Origin: Ceratorhiza oryzae-sativae
Lineage: Eukaryota; Basidiomycota; Agaricomycetes; Cantharellales; Ceratobasidiaceae
DNA length: 64,000 nucleotides
Direction: 5' to 3'
Assembly (NCBI GenBank): GCA_030998015.1
Contig: JARWMV010000015.1
Location: forward strand, 1-64,000
Shown here: positions 1-10,952 of the stretch, one piece after another
Layout: each line of letters opens with the position of its first letter
How positions within the stretch are numbered: the stretch's first letter is position 1
Position numbers and translations under genes: made by a program
The notes under the pieces: model-generated
The model's input: only the letters and a program-made list of their open reading frames with translations
Database searches by the model: none
What the model was told of the DNA's origin: nothing

Positions 1-1145
1 GCGCCATTTCAACACGCGCAAACGGACCCTGAGCATGGTCCGTGCACAGCCGCACTGCCCCCCGAACTATCCTCCATCCCCCGGGGCCTAACCTCCCGAG
101 CAGGCGCTGTGCCTTGGTTCGCCCAGCTCGCTATCTATGGCAGGTCGATGGTCACCTTCCCTTTTTTTTTTTCTGAATTTATGCGCGTGCCTGGCTCGGC
201 TCGTTCATTTGCGTGATCAACCGAATCCATTGCCCTGTCGCTCATTCAGTCGTCGGTTTCTTTGGGGCTTCATGTGCACTCGTCGCAGTGCTCAAAGCCA
301 GTCCGCTAATCGACACCCAGCACCGCAACGGATTCACGAGACACAAAACGTGACTCGTCAACCACAGAACATTCCCTTGCGCAGCCAAAGCACCCAGTTG
401 GAACAGCAACACCCCAAGCTGTTCATGCGGGATGCACCTCTGCGTATTTCTATAGCTGCATAAAACACCATTGGGGCGCAATGGCACCACCCATATCCGG
501 GCGCTTAGCATTTGCCATGGCTTGGTCAGGTTTGGCACTCTCGGAGTTCCAGCGTTTCCCCGCATCCAACGCCGACAAAATGTTTAACCCCCATTCGTCC
601 AGTTTCATTCCGTCTGAAGAGCTCAAATACTCTCAATAATCACTGCACAGAGGGATGAAGTACTCGCTCGGTAATTATTACCTCTTTGAGCCAGTGGCGC
701 CAGATCCTTTGTCAGACACGCGCGAGGCTGTCCTTTCTTTGTCCACTGTATAAAAAGGCCACATCCCACTTGGCTCGTGTTACTATGGTCCTCGATATCC
801 ACATACGTAAACCATGAGCTTCGTATGTCAAGCGTCAGATGCAGCAGTGGATATGTGTAATAACATCAGTTCAAACCCGGACATATCTGTGCGTTTTTTC
901 ACCTTGTTTGATTCACCGCAGCCACATAAACTCTAACGTATATGCTTAGGGCATCGGCGTAAGTCCATTCCAGCCAAAACCCCCCTTATCCCCGAATCTC
1001 ACGAAACAAAAAAACGTTTAAAATAGGTCCGAGTAGCAATCTACGCTCAAACCCTCATAAGCATAGTACGCTTGCCTATCCCCACACCCCCACACACGAT
1101 TCACAACCACTTACGTCCTCATCACTCAAGGTCGCATCATCCGCC
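1..1145. other. intergenic sequence, no gene recognised
   Basis: Only short overlapping open frames on both strands, with no recognisable domain and no splice-consistent exon chain. There is a pyrimidine-rich stretch just before 1146 that fits the 5' flank of the next gene. Confidence 0.6.
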
Positions 1146-2157
1146 ATGCCCGACGACAACCTCGCCTTTCGTGACACGTCCCGAACAATTTATGTTGTAT
1201 CGTGCGCACTCATCGCATCGAGTATCGCTCAGTGGCAACACGGCGGGTTGAGCATGTTTGATGGCATCATGTCCACCATGGTGCGTATCTTCCACCTCTC
1301 TCGCGTGGATTGTAGATCTCAAGGGTTGGCTTGACAGTTGACAACCTTCATGGCAATTTTTGTCACAATCAACTACCGATACGTAAGTGCTTCCTTGCAT
1401 CTAGCCCCTTCCCCAACGTCAAACCCTCATTCCGTAGATTCAAACGCTCGGGGTCTCGGTTCAGATTGCCTCTTTTCTCTTCACGTCACTCTGGTGTTAT
1501 TGGGGAATCCAAGTCTGGAGCGCTTCATCCACCTTTGGACTCGAGCCATTTGAAAACATCCCCATCGCCGACTGCACAGCCAACATCGACACAGTCATGG
1601 TCGTTTTCGGAAAATCAATATCGGCAACCAACAACGGCATTCGGATCTTTGCTTTACTCGTTTTCTCCGCATTCGGCGGGGTTCTTTCGATCGTTTCCGC
1701 CTGGACTGTCATAGAGAACCTCTGGAAGTACTATAAATACGGCGCAGCCGAGACCAAGGTGCACAACGTCGAAGTGACAGTCATACTAGAGATGCAGAGC
1801 GGTATGGGGTTTTCTTTTTCTTTCGGCTCCTTTAGATTTCGTTCCCCGATCTGATTGTCCATCCTAGAATACGGATACGACCTCGGTCCAAGCGGAGGTG
1901 GAATTACGCGCGTCTCGCGATTCGGTGGCTTCATTGGCTTTCTGTGCCTCGTCTATCTCATCATCATGACCGAGCTCACGGTCGCGCGAAACCCAAGCGT
2001 GCGTGATGACTTGTCGAAATGGACGTACGGTCAAACGTTGGGCGTGATCATGATTGGTCAACAACTGCTGGATATTTGGAATGTCATACATGAGCAGGGC
2101 AAGTACACATACAAGCCGCAAGCCAAGTCGAGTGATCCCGAGAAGGCGGGGCGATAG
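1146..2157 (+). CDS. hypothetical multipass membrane protein (4 exons)
   Basis: CDS read as join(1146..1280,1338..1382,1438..1801,1868..2157), 277 aa. The three introns are 55-66 nt with GT-AG ends and the reading phase closes at each join. About five or six hydrophobic segments are visible: near residues 10-28, 46-58, 62-90, 128-150, 200-222 and 240-255. A short loop with two cysteines lies near residue 108. There is no catalytic motif I recognise. The layout (short N-terminus, five to seven membrane spans, polar C-terminal tail ending in Lys/Asp/Glu-rich residues) resembles the many uncharacterised fungal integral membrane proteins of mushrooms. The 3' end faces the 3' end of the gene at 2530-3238. 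Exon structure is well supported; function unknown. Confidence 0.8.
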
Positions 2158-2529
2158 CGTATGTCGCGGTTCGGGGATAGGTTCCCTATTTTTTTTTTCC
2201 TTTTTTTTTTTCTCTAGAATGATTGCGTTCCCCTCAACTGTATCCTAGTTGCTTGAAACTCCATTTTTTGTACTTGCTCCCTGATATGTGAATGCACCTT
2301 GTTGAACCCTCGGCGGGGCACGATCACGTGGATCTCAAGTGGCAAAGCACCACCAGGTTATTGTGCCGTCGGCTCCTGAACATTCGTGCGCAGCTAATGC
2401 TTGAAAACTTGTCGACTCTCAAAGGGCTGAATGTTATGGTACTCGCTCTATAACCATCATATTATCTCTGCTTGGAAATTACAGATAGGGGATCCGAAAG
2501 CACAGAACTACCGAGCCAATCCAACTACG
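2158..2529. other. convergent 3' intergenic gap
   Basis: Space between two convergent genes. It contains two T-rich runs just after 2185 that could serve 3' end formation; nothing else seen. Confidence 0.5.
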
Positions 2530-3238
2530 CTAGTCGAGCATATCCAGCTGTGGAGGCCTGCGGTACTCGAGAGTACATTCCGTCATATTTCCATTAGGAT
2601 TAGGCGCGACGTACTAAGCCATTATTAATTGTCAGAGAACAGTCCACGAGACAGCATCGGAAGAAACTCACCAAGCCCTTGAACGTGGATACATAAAACA
2701 GTTTCTGGCTCTGCTGGTTCGTCATTGCCATCGGTGCCGTGAACACCATGCGGAACGGCCGCCTATTCCCAACTTCGGGTGCCTTGATCGACGCATATAC
2801 CAACTGCTTGCTCGACCTGATAGGCTGAACAATCCTTTTATGAGTCGATGCTCTCACGGGGGCTCGAGTCGCGTCGCTTACCGGTTGCAGCTTTTTCACG
2901 TCAAATTCAACGGCGCATCCAGACTTTTCTTTCTCGTTGCAATGCTCATAGTCCCTCTTCAGCGCCTGAATAATGTTGTTGTCGATCGATTCAGAGCTGA
3001 AAGTATAAGCCACCCCGTTCACTGAAACATGTTGATCAGCTCTCCCCAGAAAAGAAATGCATAAAGTCATATCCATACGGTTGCACCAGGATGATTGAAC
3101 TGGCAGGTTGAGCGCAAGCATCTCAGCGGGCTGAAAATAAGGAAATTAATCTCGGATATTCAGAGGATATGAATCAATTACCGCGGCCAACTTTTGTGTA
3201 GCCATGATGGCCGAGATCCAAGCTGCAGGAATCCACAT
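2530..3238 (-). CDS. small secreted RNase N1/T1-like protein, diverged (pair 1, minus member)
   Basis: CDS read as complement(join(2530..2613,2672..2824,2882..3021,3079..3130,3182..3238)), 161 aa. Intron phases are 0,1,0,0. Exon 1 encodes a hydrophobic leader starting MWIPAAWISAIMA. The core has two cysteines in YEHCNEKEKSGC, then a strand PFRMVF and a C-terminal strand LFYVSTFKG followed by MTECT. These line up with the last strands of the guanyl-specific RNase N1/T1 fold (Arg of the RVVF strand, the THTG strand, the terminal Cys). The catalytic Glu of the YYEWPI strand is not seen here (LVYASI) and the last His is missing, so activity is doubtful. A paralogue with the same exon lengths lies at 5729-6425. 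It is head-to-head with the gene at 3691. Family placement is by motif reading and gene structure. Confidence 0.7.
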
Positions 3239-3621
3239 AGTAAAGCTGCGTAGTTTGGTACGAGAGAGAGGGAGTGAGAGAGTGAGCGAGGGGGTTTTGG
3301 TAGAACGATTCCGGAACATCTGCTTGCTTTTATGGCCGCTCCCCACTGAGACGGTTCAGCATGGGGCTACTTGGTCAGCTACGGATTCTGCTCGTTCATA
3401 ACCGGCAATGCGAACCCCGGTATACTTTTATGGTCAAAATTCCTCTTTGTCCCAGCAGCCGGGGCGGCTGGCTCAACTCCGCACCGACAGACGCCGGGCA
3501 CGACGCCAAGAAGCATTCGGTAAGTGTCCGGAAGGTTCCTTCCCGCCTCGGCATAAGAGTTCCAAAGATTTCCATCAATTCACGTCAGCGGTTATGGCTG
3601 CCCCGAGATCCCGATGAGGAG

Positions 3622-3628
3622 ATATAAA
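3622..3628 (+). promoter_or_regulatory. TATA box
   Basis: TATAAAA lies 63 nt before the ATG at 3691, a usual place for the TATA box of a highly expressed fungal gene with a short leader. Confidence 0.55.
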
Positions 3629-3690
3629 ACGGGAGAGTATATGGACTGACGAAAAGCATTCCCTCTCAACACACCCACTCAATACTATCA

Positions 3691-4459
3691 ATGCGTTTCT
3701 CGTTCAGCGTGCTTTTGGCCTGTGCTAGTATCATCTATCCAGTGCTGGGAGCGAACTGCGGAATGGACGGCTCGAGGGTAAGCCCCTCTCACTGAATAGA
3801 CAATGTAGTGCAGAACTGAACCTTTCTGATAGAAAGATTGCGAGCTCCACTACGACGTCTTTTCAACCTACAAGTGCCGATGTTAGTGTCTATTCACCGC
3901 ATTTCCTGGAATTGATTAACCTGATACCTCAAACAAAGTCCCAGGTGGCGCGAAAAAACTACTCATCAATAAGAGTCAAGTGAGAAGGCACTGGCATCAG
4001 GCTGCCACAGCAGCGGCGAACCGCTTGACAGACACAGACCTCAGAAAGATGCAGAACGAGCCTGAGGTACGTCAGCGGTATGGTTTGTGTTAGCTACTTA
4101 CTTGAACGCCTTGTTACGCGATAGTACGAATGGGATAATACAGTCTGTGCCGGGCGAGAATATTTGTACGAGTATCCAATCTATGAGGCAGGCACCAGCC
4201 AAACCAAAAGCCCCGCGAGGATCGTGTTTGTCAGGACTGGAACTTTCACTCGGCTGGATGAACCAAAGCTTTACACCTACTCGTTCTGTGGTGTTGTGAG
4301 TCTTGTCCATTCCGTGTATTCAATGTGCCGCTCACACATCCAAAGGTTAACTCGCAATATCGCTATCCTAAAGATACATCATACTTCCACTGCAACCCAG
4401 TAGGTGCAGCCGCCCAACAAGATCTTGACGATTCTGCGGTATTTGAGGACGAGGAGTAA
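3691..4459 (+). CDS. small secreted RNase N1/T1-like protein (pair 1, plus member)
   Basis: CDS read as join(3691..3777,3833..3881,3939..4066,4125..4295,4346..4459), 182 aa, intron phases 0,1,0,0. Residues 1-20 are a clear signal peptide ending VLGA. Next come Cys-rich strands (ANCGMDG, YKC), a helix-like section, then YLYEYPIYE and SPARIVF. These match the RNase T1 strands that carry the catalytic Glu and Arg. The segment corresponding to the catalytic His (THTG in T1) reads TYSFCG, so the general acid seems lost or moved. It ends with an acidic tail after a Cys in FHCNP. The paralogue at 6962-7738 has the same first three exon lengths. Known members cleave single-stranded RNA at G; whether this one does is open. 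A TATA box precedes it. Confidence 0.75.
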
Positions 4460-4895
4460 AGGTTCGCTTGGTTAGAGACTGCTCATCGCCTGTAGAACGC
4501 CTGGCTCCACCGATGTTGATATCTTAACCTGCATGTCACACAAACTTCTGGACGTAGAATCTGGTTGTTTCGGCATATAATCGCCTCTATCTTGTTTGGC
4601 CGCCCTGTTTTTCACGAGACACGATGAGAAAGGTTATTTGGTTTAATAAAAGCGAGAAATGTGGGGGCGAAAATAATCCCGTAAAGTCTGGGCTGCATTT
4701 GGTCCTCGACTCTTCGGATGCTGTGGTTAATGTCAACGAAACCGCGCGGAAAATGCTGTAAGACCTTACTAACCCACCAAACGACGGCTACAAAGCGGTT
4801 ACTTAATGAGCCATGAGGCCGTCACATTTCCGGACCGTAGATTCGGGGTCTGCGGGCTGGCCGGTAGCCAGCGGACGATAGTTAGCATTCGATCC
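4460..4895. other. intergenic, no gene seen
   Basis: 3' flank of the RNase-like gene, without credible exons. Confidence 0.5.
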
Positions 4896-5600
4896 ATCAT
4901 CAGGAAAACGAGCCGCGTCTAATTAGCTCTAAACAGCGCGTTGAGCTGGTCGAGGGCCCCGAAATGAAACCTGCAATCGTTAGCGCTCTTGAGAGCTCAT
5001 AAGAGCTCGACCGGCACGGGGTAGAATCGGACTCCGATGTCAGTTAGTTGGCAATTGAGTGATATCGGCTTACCCTGGCAGATAACGCCAACAGTGGTCA
5101 TAAATGGAACATTTTATAGATACAGTTCATATATGCGTGATATCGTAGCCTCGCCCATCGGCAGATTAATCATGGCTGTGCATGCCTCCACATGCCACAC
5201 CTACTGCACTTGTTTGCTAGAGTGGGGCCGACTTGATCTGTTGGCCTGAACATAGCCATTCCGCCCATGCGAAGTCACCCACGAACGTGGTAGTTTTGCT
5301 TTGCGCATGTACTGGCACTAAAATCATTCAAAACACCCCGCTAGTTCCTGATATTGATGAATAATGCAAATAACTTTATTCACTGCCACAAAATCACTAG
5401 CCAATAGGAGACTTCGACACGCATATATGGATATCGCTCAATTTCCAACTAACTGACATCGGAGTCCGATTCTACCCCGTGCCGGTCGAGCTCTTATGAG
5501 CTCTCAAGAGCGCTAACGATTGCAGGTTTCATTTCGGGACCCTCGACCAGCTCAACGCGCTGTTTAGAGCTAATTAGACGCGGCTCATTTTCCTGATGAT
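4896..5600. repeat. foldback repeat with two 171 bp inverted arms
   Basis: Positions 4896-5066 and 5430-5600 are near-perfect reverse complements (outer ends ATCATCAGG and CCTGATGAT; inner ends GATATC). The arms share the string GTGCCGGTCGAGCTC (plus strand of the right arm) and a run of paired AGCTC/GAGCT motifs. The 363 bp centre has no transposase-like frame. This is the shape of a non-autonomous foldback or long-TIR element. I did not find a clear target-site duplication. It lies exactly between the two RNase-like gene pairs. Confidence 0.85.
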
Positions 5601-5728
5601 TTCCGGCAGGTGCTTCGGGGGGGACCCTCAAGTCACCATCGTACATATGCTACAATTTGGTCCAGGTAATTCTGAACAAAGCCATTCCTCTTTTACAAAC
5701 GTGAAATTGGAGGAAATTAGTCATGGGT

Positions 5729-6425
5729 CTACGATATTGGGCGCTTGATGGCGCACGCCGTCAACTCCCCCCCTAGCACGGTTTCAGTGTACTGTTTAAG
5801 CGTGGGTTTCTCAGCCTCCAGATACAAGCCTACGAGGAGACACTCACTACGCCTAGAAAAGAAGCTAGATAATAGTGTTTATGGTCTTCTTGGTTAATCA
5901 TGAAAGTTGGCGTCGTAAAAACCATATGAAAAGGCCGATTGTCCTTCAGGACGGGATGAGGGATAATGTAAGAAACGAGATCCCTATCCGAAGTGGAGGG
6001 CTACATGGCCATCAGTACAATTTTTGACCGTTGATCCCCTGGAGTTCAGCTTACCGGAAGTAGCTTATTCTTGTCGACGCTCGATAAACATCCAGAATGT
6101 TTCTTTCCTTTGCATTTTTCGTAGCGATTTTCCATTACTTGCAAGAAGTTCAGGTTTATGTACTCTGACGCGAACTGATAGATCTGGTCCCCAACTTTTT
6201 TTTTTCGAAAACATTATTTAGCTAAACAGCCTGGCGAATTCGAATTGGAAATATATTCACGTACGTTGGCAGTAGGATGACTGAACAGGTACATTGAGCG
6301 TGAGGGTTTCAACTGGCTGACAAATAACGTCAACACTAGCTCGAGTATTTGCGGTAGACTTGGATTACCCCAACTGCAGTTCTTGAAGCAATGAGAGCTG
6401 ACACCCAAGCAGCGGGGATCCACAT
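5729..6425 (-). CDS. small secreted RNase N1/T1-like protein, diverged (pair 2, minus member)
   Basis: CDS read as complement(join(5729..5791,5848..6000,6055..6194,6265..6316,6369..6425)), 154 aa. The first four exon lengths (57, 52, 140, 153) equal those of the gene at 2530-3238 and intron phases are 0,1,0,0. The leader starts MWIPAAWVSALIA. The Cys pair is in YEKCKGKKHSGC. The strand that carries the catalytic Arg in RNase T1 reads PFHMVF, so Arg is replaced by His; the Glu strand is LVSYII. The C-terminus has the single Cys in LTACAI. So both residues expected for guanyl RNase activity are absent and the protein may be a non-catalytic relative. Both its coding exons and splice signals look intact. 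Confidence 0.7.
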
Positions 6426-6487
6426 GGCGATACGTTCCAAGTTGGTAAGGGGTGGGCAGAGAGACTAACACGAGGAAATCCGATTAG

Positions 6488-6494
6488 ATTTATA
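6488..6494 (-). promoter_or_regulatory. TATA box
   Basis: TATAAAT on the minus strand, 63 nt upstream of the ATG at 6425, the same spacing as the TATA box of the gene at 3691. Confidence 0.5.
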
Positions 6495-6961
6495 ACCCCA
6501 GGGTGCGCTGAATTCGGCTCCGTTCAGATGGATGTGTCGAGCACACACTCTCGGATACAATTGGCATGGCGCTTGTGCAGTCCCGAACAGCTTCAGTTTT
6601 GTCCCTCACGAGTCAATTATTTTGGGATCGTCTAAATGCTAGATACAGCCTCCCACAAGCAGTAAAACATAACGATGTGTTTGTGTGATGTACTGTGCCG
6701 CACACAAGTCAGTTCCACTTGACGGCGCGTTGCCCAGGGACAAAAGGTAGGCGAGCATTATTTTAACCTGGAACAAAGGATCGACACGTTTTCCGCTCGG
6801 CGGTCTTGGCCTCGGCCATCGTGTCCATGAGCAGCCGTCAGGCATAAATTGCCCTCACCCCTGCTGTGGTCTAGCTCGGCTCACAATTGCCAATGGGACC
6901 CTCCGAAACGCACTATAAGATCGGCCGTTGTGGCCGGTCACCCATCGATTCAGTATTCCCC

Positions 6962-7738
6962 ATGCGTTCGCCATACCGTCTTCTGGCGTTCATTGCCACA
7001 CTCTCATGTTGCACCCGAGGAGAGCACTGCGGTATTGACAGTGCAGGCGTAGGTTCTTCAAAATTCACGAACTATCGTCTCATCAATTGAGGAACCGCTG
7101 TAGCAAGACTGCGAACTACATCAAGACGTTTTTTCAAACTACACATGTAGCTGTGAGTGCAATTAAGCATGGATAACGCTTGGTGCAACTGCGCTTATCG
7201 CGACCCAGTCCATGATAATCCTGAGAGCGTTCATGTAATGAGGGCTGTGGTTCGGCGTCAATGGCTTTTAGGCGCAACCGCGATCGTAAATAAAATAGAC
7301 GGGACGGACCTCTTGAGATTCCCCAACAGCAGGAGGGTATGTCTTTAGGGGTGGTATATGTCTTGATTTGCTTACGCGTCACATCGCGTAATAGTACAGA
7401 TGGGACAATTCTGTCTGCCAGTACGACAAACGCAAATACTTGTACGAATACCCAATCTATGAGCTGGGCACCGAGTATGTGGAGAGCCCGGCTCGAGTAG
7501 TGTTCACCAAAACTGGGACGTTTCTCAGAAAAAACCAGCCAACGCTCCACACTTTCTGCTTCTGTGGAGTGGTATGTTAGCCTTTATATTTATGCCGAAT
7601 TTGGGGCTGACATCACGATAGGTCAACCGTTACGAGGTTGAATACCCACAATATTTACACTGTATTCCAGAGGCCACCAATCCTGTTGAACAGTCTTCTG
7701 CGCGCTCTTTACTGATCGAGAGCCCTCGATCTATCTAA
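6962..7738 (+). CDS. small secreted RNase N1/T1-like protein (pair 2, plus member)
   Basis: CDS read as join(6962..7048,7104..7152,7209..7336,7395..7571,7622..7738), 185 aa. Exons 1-3 have exactly the lengths of the gene at 3691 (87, 49, 128) and phases are 0,1,0,0. It has a signal peptide to about residue 20, a YTCSC cysteine pair, then YLYEYPIYE and SPARVVF strands that keep the Glu and Arg of the T1 active site. The last active-site strand reads HTFCFCG. The C-terminal Cys is in LHCIPE. The 5' intergenic region shared with the minus-strand gene at 6425 is 536 bp, against 452 bp in the first pair. Likely secreted; substrate unknown. Confidence 0.75.
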
Positions 7739-8299
7739 AAAACCTACACAGAGACTTCAAAGTTTAGCATATTAACACTATCCCGGCACACAGTTATTTC
7801 ATATTCGCATAATCTCCATCCTATGTAAATCATTATGACCACTGAATGAATAAAACTTTACATAATTAGTCATTAGGATTCAGCCCCATATTGACCGGCC
7901 GATGACTTATAATTGTCTTGGGGCTCAAATGAGAATAGGTTCCGCTTCGAAACTGCGTTTGTCCACTCACCTGCAATCCCGGACGCAGATCCTGACACTA
8001 TAACTACCGCGCCAAAAAAAATCGTTTAAACACATGTCTTTGTTATAATCTCTACAACCCCCCTCCCGCCCTTCCAAAAAATTTAGTTAGCACGGGATGG
8101 GAGTGGATAACCCATGGATTGCGTAGGATCGTGCTGGAATAATAAGCGCTGGAAACACTTGGATAACAGTGGATGGGGCTGGGATGGTACGGTATCCCAT
8201 ACAGTCCAGCATAATCCAGCACGATTCAGCATGGTCCAGAGCGACCCAACAAAATCAGTTTATGTTCATATTTCCGTTTCATTCCATCATGTAACTGGT
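7739..8299. other. intergenic, short degenerate repeats only
   Basis: No gene seen. 8103-8235 has scattered GGAT/TCCAGC-like short motifs in opposite orientations that could be a decayed element, but no boundary can be fixed. Confidence 0.4.
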
Positions 8300-8463
8300 T
8301 AGCTTCCCGTAGGATCTAAAGCTGAGCTAGGCCAAGCTTGGTGCTTCTAAAGTCTGGATGACATCACACTTTACTACTGATTAATTGCTCCATTTTCTGA
8401 TCGCTTCACCTCTAGGAGAGTTTAATTTAGCTAAGCTGTGTGTTTAGGTGTTGCGGGGAGCTA
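8300..8463. repeat. MITE-like foldback element (copy 1)
   Basis: The left end reads TAGCTTCCCG and the right end CGGGGAGCTA, with AGCTNAG-rich subterminal repeats. The centre (AAGTCTGGATGACATCA and the following about 35 nt) matches the centre of the element at 8800-8953. Non-coding. The more diverged of the two copies. Confidence 0.6.
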
Positions 8464-8799
8464 TCCACTATACATAAATATACTATTCAAAATCGTTATC
8501 ACAAGTCCTAGATCGGCATGCTCAAGATACACATGCAATCTCCCATTATTCGGCGTCAATGACACACCCGAAGCTGTATGTTCATGATTTTGGGGTGAGC
8601 GTGGGGGAACATAAAGGAATGGTCGGGGACTCACACATATTTCCTCAGTTCTTATGGAAAAATTCAGCTGGAGCAGATCGACGTCCCTCCAGACCTTCTG
8701 ATATGAGCTCTAGCGCTCTGCGCGAGACTGGCAACTTGGCCAAGGTCGATGCTTCTAGTATTGCGTAAGGTGAGTATTCGCACGATTTGCGCGCATATA

Positions 8800-8953
8800 C
8801 TGGATGAATTCCCGTAAGGGCCAAATCTAAGCTAAGCTAAGCTAAAGTCTGGATGACGTCATAAGTTATTAATGTCTGATTACTCCACGTTGTAATCATT
8901 CCGCCTTTAGAATAGCTTAGCTTTAGTTTTAGCTCTTACGGGAAGTCATCCAG
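8800..8953. repeat. MITE-like foldback element (copy 2)
   Basis: The left end CTGGATGAATTCCCGTAAG and the right end CTTACGGGAAGTCATCCAG are reverse complements with one mismatch. They are followed inward by repeated TAAGC units and their complement. 154 bp, no coding capacity. The centre is shared with 8300-8463. Confidence 0.75.
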
Positions 8954-10230
8954 TGAGCACGAAGAATGCCCAACTTCTGACACTCAAGAGCCTACCATTT
9001 TGCGTCATCCCCCAAATTAACGCAACGTTGAATGCTGATTTAGGATGCTGAAGGGTATATAGCGGAGGATGCGAAGACGATTGAGGTGTAGGATAATTGA
9101 TGAAGATGGATATGCCCGAGGTGGATTATGGTTCAGGAGCATAAATGAATTGCAATAGTGGGGAAGAAGGAGTTTAAACAGGATTTTCATACAGAGACGT
9201 ATGGTGTCAAGCTCCATATTCCAAATCAGAAGGGACGTTGGCGAGGCCGCGGGAATGGCTTGTGACAAGAGCTGAGACACTGAGCCACCCGAGCCTCTAG
9301 CAACGGCTCTAGAACGCGCAAAAGAAGGTTCAGCCAAAGGTGTATCTTTCAGCATACTCTCGCTATTACAGAAATATATTTATCCATATTTATACGTATG
9401 TTGTTCGACAATTCGAGCTAGGTCTTCACTTTTGATCTGCACTTTATGCAATTGTATACGAGCTTAGTCTCAGAACTCGGGTTTAGACCGATTTTACCCT
9501 CAATTTATCATATGAATGGTTCTCTGATATGCCAGTAGGCGCACCCTCTTGGCATTCTCCGCCACCACACTCAAACCCGTCGAATTGCGCATTTCAATAA
9601 GGTTTCGTTGTGCATTTGAAGTGTGGCAAATGTACAGAATTGAATTCTAGATTATTGACTCTTGCGTGGATTTGTGAATGTTGCAGCGGTCATAATCGTC
9701 ATTGGGAGGAGATTGCGCGAGGTTTTCGTGACACTTGGAAGAGGATGAGAAGCAATATGAAATTTCACCAGTCCTCTCACCAAAAACGTTAGGTGTAAAC
9801 ATGCCTCCAAATATATTACCGATCCGGACTGTTCTCGCGCAATCCATCGCAATCCATCACTATCAACCGCTTTCCACCGCTGTCCCTGAGGATTAGCCGC
9901 TGGAAAATCTGAGGTGAACTGTGGTGCCGCGAAATCCAAGTCAGTTTTGGTGCGCTCCTCGGACCCGTTGGCGCCGGAAGCCCGTGCTATTCCCCATCGA
10001 GTGAGTACTCTAGAAGTTAATTGGACACACAGAGATGATCCACGCCAACTGGATTTTGAGCCTTTCGCCTATAAGCCCGTATAAAATAGCACATCGGCAG
10101 CTCAGATCCTCATTGCCAATGATCCGTCCATGAGTCAGCACGCCGTGACGTGATTGATCTCTGATACCTCTTACCACACAACCATCACCAACCTCGGAGA
10201 GCGCTACACTCAAGCCTTGAACCAGGAAAC
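8954..10230. other. intergenic, no gene recognised
   Basis: A 112-codon minus frame at 9017-9355 and several shorter frames lack a recognisable domain, leader or exon chain. 9838-9865 contains a short tandem of the unit AATCCATCGC. Confidence 0.5.
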
Positions 10231-10952
10231 ATGAATAGTCTAGCTACGTATGTTATCTCTATCATATATTGCATTAATCATATTTACCATCGCATAGGTG
10301 TCTATTCTGTAAGATCATCAAAGGTGCGTCAACCAAGCAAGCAGAGCGGCCGTCTTGGTAAACATCTTATAAAAGGAGAGATCCCGAGCTTGAAGCTACT
10401 AGAGACCAAGCTATCGTGAGTCCAAGCTGCAAACAGTATGTATGCGACTCATCTTGGACATAGATATGCATTTCTTGATATCGGTCCTTTGTCCCGAGGG
10501 CATTGCCTCGTCATTCCCAAATGTGAGTGTTTCACAACAAGGAAAGGACTTCAAACTCACTCGGCGGAAGACCACGGAGAGAAGCTCCATGATATCCCGG
10601 ACGAGTATCTGGCCGATGCGCTTCCAGTAGCCAAGAAGCTCGCGATTGCGACTGGTGCAGAAAATTACAATATTCTACAGGTATATCGGGCCACTAAGTG
10701 ATCCACTGCGACTCATGGATTTGTTATATTCAGAACAACGGAGAGATAGCCCATCAGGTAAGAATGTTTTGATCATTATTCTTGCGTTTTCACGTTAGTT
10801 ATCTCTCCTAGGTCGTTAAACATGTTCACTTTCATGTTATCCCAAAGCCAGCGGCAACAGATAGCGAAGGACTCGTCATTGGCTGGCCCACACAGAAGCC
10901 CGAGAAGGAAGAACTCCAGAAGATATTTGAGGAATTGAAGTCAAAACTCTGA
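10231..10952 (+). CDS. HNT1: HIT-family nucleoside phosphoramidase/hydrolase
   Basis: CDS read as join(10231..10247,10298..10323,10376..10415,10464..10522,10571..10680,10734..10757,10812..10952), 138 aa, seven exons, all GT-AG with closing phases. It has CLFCKIIKGEIP at the N-terminus, FLDIGPLSRGH and VIPK, then NNGEIAHQ, and the histidine triad HVHFHV followed by IPKP. The length is normal for a HINT/Hnt1-type protein. Such proteins hydrolyse adenosine 5'-phosphoramidates. Usual cellular location is cytosol or nucleus; nothing in the sequence suggests otherwise. The start gives only six residues before the first intron, which is common for this family in basidiomycetes. Orthology to HNT1 rather than another HIT branch is inferred from the length and triad. 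Confidence 0.85.

Noticed and set aside
137..463. Plus-strand 108-codon frame with a hydrophobic start
   Set aside because: Looks like a signal peptide by chance after a T run; the rest is low-complexity and overlaps an equal-sized frame on the other strand.
9017..9355. Minus-strand 112-codon frame
   Set aside because: No recognisable motif or exon partners; composition like intergenic sequence.
8103..9905. GGATTGCG/GCTGGAA-like motifs near 8110-8170 and, inverted, near 9840-9905, as possible ends of one 1.8 kb element
   Set aside because: Matches are short and scattered, no continuous terminal repeat and no TSD could be placed.
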